A DNA stretch of 64,000 nt. It comes from Roseovarius sp. ZX-A-9. GTDB lineage: Bacteria; Pseudomonadota; Alphaproteobacteria; Rhodobacterales; Rhodobacteraceae. The notes beneath the pieces are model-generated. The model was not told the origin of the DNA, searched no databases, and saw only the letters and a list, made by a program, of their open reading frames with translations. Shown one piece after another: positions 61,595 to 64,000 of this stretch (position 1 is its first letter; the number at the start of each line of letters is the position of its first letter). The stretch is taken from contig NZ_JAPWHW010000008.1 in the NCBI RefSeq assembly GCF_028369135.1, forward strand, positions 143,263 through 207,262, in the 5' to 3' direction. Position numbers and translations under genes: made by a program.

Positions 61595-62368
61595 TCAGAT
61601 CCCCGAAAGGAACTGGCGACAGCGGTCGGATCTGGTATGTTCAAAGACCTCTTCAGGCGTGCCCTCCTCCTCCACCAGACCCTGGTGGAAATACATCACC
61701 TTTGAAGACACGTTGCGCGCAAACTGCATTTCATGCGTCACCACGATCATCGTGCGCCCCTCATCAGCCAGAAGCTGCATGACTCGCAGCACCTCACCCA
61801 CCAGCTCGGGGTCTAGCGCAGAGGTTGGCTCGTCAAACAAGAGCGCCTGTGGCTCCATCGCCAGTGCGCGGGCAATAGCGGCGCGCTGTTGCTGACCGCC
61901 CGACATATGCGCCGGGTAGGCATCGCGCTTTTCCGACAGGCCTACCTTCTCGAGCAGCGCCTCGCCTCGGTCCCGCGCCTCGGCGCGACCAAGGCCCAGA
62001 ACGCGCTGTGGGCCTTCGGTGATATTTTCCAGAACAGTCAGATGGCTCCACAACGCGAAATCCTGGAACACCATTCCCAGTTCAGAGCGGATGCGCTGCA
62101 ACTGGCGCCTGTCAACCGGCTCAAGCCCATTCCTGCCCTGTCGGGTCTTGATTTCCTCGCCTGCCACGCGGATCAATCCAGCCGAGGGCGTTTCCAACAT
62201 GTTGATACAACGCAAGAATGTCGATTTTCCCGACCCCGACGCACCGATGATCGACACCACATCACCCCGGTCTGCGGTCAGGTCGATTCCGCGCAAGACC
62301 TTGACCTGGCCGAAACTCTTTTCAAGCCCTTCAATTTCCAGCGCCGGAGCAGATGTGGTGACAGCCAT
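61595..62368 (-). CDS. Polar amino-acid ABC transporter ATP-binding protein (HisP-like)
   Basis: 257 residues from MAVTTSAPALEIEGL (ATG 62368; an upstream ATG at 62413 is weaker). Walker A is GASGSGKST, signature is MSGGQQQR, Walker B is ALLFDEPTSALD. TGxxVVTHEMQFARNVSSK closes the H-loop. It is the first gene of the operon, an unusual position for the ATPase in such transporters, with its promoter in the AT-rich region upstream. Confidence 0.94.
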   Translation of the reverse strand: MAVTTSAPALEIEGLEKSFGQVKVLRGIDLTADRGDVVSIIGASGSGKSTFLRCINMLETPSAGLIRVAGEEIKTRQGRNGLEPVDRRQLQRIRSELGMVFQDFALWSHLTVLENITEGPQRVLGLGRAEARDRGEALLEKVGLSEKRDAYPAHMSGGQQQRAAIARALAMEPQALLFDEPTSALDPELVGEVLRVMQLLADEGRTMIVVTHEMQFARNVSSKVMYFHQGLVEEEGTPEEVFEHTRSDRCRQFLSGI

Positions 62369-62748
62369 AAGTGTTAAGGGGCTTTCATTGTTGCAAATCG
62401 CACCATGAAACAAACGCGTTCTTTATCCGCTTTATAAAACATTCATTTTACCCGCCCCTGTCAAGGTTCTTTTCTACCTGTATTTTTTACCCCGGCCCTA
62501 AAACCGTCGTTTCGGCGGCACGAGAGCTTGAGCGACGCTATGCGTTCGACAGCCAAAGGTGGAACAGCGTGTTACAATGCTGCGGGCTGGCCACCTTTTT
62601 TTGCGCATTAGCAGGCTGCTGCAAAAGTCAACCTTAAAGGACGCTGTTCTTGCTGGCACAGCTTGAAGATGACTATTTGCAGCTGTGCGGACGCCGGGTC
62701 TGGCTTGGCACCTTCGTCAGCCGGCAAGGAGTTCAGGCGGTCAACGCA
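62369..62748. other. AT-rich upstream region and IS edge
   Basis: The first 140 bases upstream of the ABC operon are strongly AT-rich (62410-62510) and likely hold its promoter. From about 62600 on, the sequence AGGCTGCTGCAAAAGTC is reminiscent of insertion-sequence ends, and decayed minus-strand transposase sequence begins. No intact gene is seen. Confidence 0.5.
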
Positions 62749-62877
62749 GTAAAGATCGTTGTATCCGCCATAGGCGCCAGCCTGCAGCACGCCTTGCCAT
62801 CCAGCCAGATGCTGATTGGGATTGGTTGCCACGCGATCCCGGGAGAAGTGGAAGATCGCCGCCGGTGACGCGCCACC
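62749..62877 (-). pseudogene. IS66-family transposase remnant
   Basis: A minus-strand fragment reads PAAIFHFSRDR, then HLAGWQGVLQAGAYGGYNDLY, the core of IS66 TnpC transposases near the DDE region. The upstream and downstream frames do not continue into the family, so it is a decayed fragment. The start and end of the original element are not visible. Confidence 0.7.
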
Positions 62878-62878
62878 A

Positions 62879-62917
62879 TTCCAGATGGAATGCCAGATGG
62901 CTGGATTCCATCTGGAA
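62879..62917. repeat. 13-bp perfect inverted repeat
   Basis: TTCCAGATGGAAT (62879-62891) and ATTCCATCTGGAA (62905-62917) with a 13-nt spacer that itself contains another CCAGATGG (62893-62900). It abuts the IS66 remnant and may be an element junction. Confidence 0.7.
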
Positions 62918-63004
62918 AACTCCTCCCGATCGGTGAAAGAACCTCTCAGGTAGCCAAGTGCCGCGCGACAAACAAGGTGAGAATCCGGCGTCAATCAGGA
63001 TGAG

Positions 63005-63067
63005 AACGCGGGGGTGGGGTCTCGCAGGGAGGGCGTAGCCCGACTGGAGAGGCCCCACCCCCGCGTT
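63005..63067. repeat. 15-bp perfect inverted repeat, GC-rich, upstream of istA
   Basis: AACGCGGGGGTGGGG (63005-63019) and CCCCACCCCCGCGTT (63053-63067) with a 33-nt loop. It lies 76 bp ahead of the IS21 transposase start. It could form a hairpin that blocks impinging transcription or be part of the element. Confidence 0.75.
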
Positions 63068-63112
63068 GCGCCCCAAATGGGCGGGTCTGACGGTCGTGGC
63101 CGGCTCGGATAG

Positions 63113-64000
<888 letters not shown>

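Overview
The window looks like a chromosomal segment of an alphaproteobacterium of the family Rhodobacteraceae (Roseobacter group). The evidence is high GC content, alphaproteobacterial housekeeping genes (gatCA, rpmG, an M23 peptidase-bactofilin pair, yebC, mgtE, a DUF1127 protein next to LysR), a type-A RNase P RNA, a tripartite TRAP transporter, and a cluster of demethylases for methylated amines. Adjacent genes very often share a 4-bp ATGA/GTGA overlap, so most blocks read as translationally coupled operons.

Layout. 1-5.8 kb: a truncated AsmA-like envelope protein, a BCP-type peroxiredoxin, an M23 peptidase overlapping a bactofilin, an HNH nuclease and YebC. 6-9.6 kb: two paralogous SLC13/RCK permeases in convergent orientation. 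9.6-14 kb: a minus-strand series of EamA exporter, YmdB-type phosphodiesterase, OsmC, 5-formyl-THF cyclo-ligase and MgtE. 14-17.6 kb: guanine deaminase and 8-oxoguanine deaminase (convergent), with HisN. 17.6-21.3 kb: XRE regulator, quinone oxidoreductase, LysR, DUF1127 and a Bax-inhibitor-1 homologue. 21.6-26.6 kb: rpmG, rnpB, a muramoyl-amidase, an excalibur-type lipoprotein, gatCA and a UPF0173 hydrolase.

27.1-39.7 kb is the first catabolic island. A TRAP transporter (dctPQM, minus) diverges from a seven-gene plus-strand operon: a dimethylglycine/sarcosine dehydrogenase-like flavoprotein, a non-pyrrolysine MttB-family methyltransferase, a TetR regulator and a complete heterotetrameric sarcosine-oxidase set (soxBDAG). 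This looks like uptake and stepwise demethylation of a methylated amine or betaine, with one-carbon units passed to tetrahydrofolate. No corrinoid protein is encoded beside the MttB homologue.

39.8-51.3 kb: TadA and a pseudouridine synthase, then a TerC - two-TM protein - XpaC - TelA - DUF2927 lipoprotein - SPFH/GYF - double zinc-ribbon membrane protein array (41.2-47.8 kb). It resembles a toxic-anion/membrane-stress system. Nitroreductase, EamA, Dtd and ArgE follow.

51.4-62.4 kb: a second TetR regulator diverges from an old-yellow-enzyme-type N-demethylase homologue. The two TetR proteins belong to one subfamily, and the promoter regions of both islands contain palindromes of the form GACA-N4-TGTC. 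Next to this lies an eight-gene minus-strand operon: a polar amino-acid ABC transporter, two class-III aminotransferases, an M81 (MlrC) metallopeptidase and an RpiR regulator.

62.6-64 kb: an insertion-sequence graveyard. It has an IS66 transposase remnant, two strong inverted repeats, and an IS21 istA reading frame that switches to IS110-like sequence about 70 bases before the window ends.
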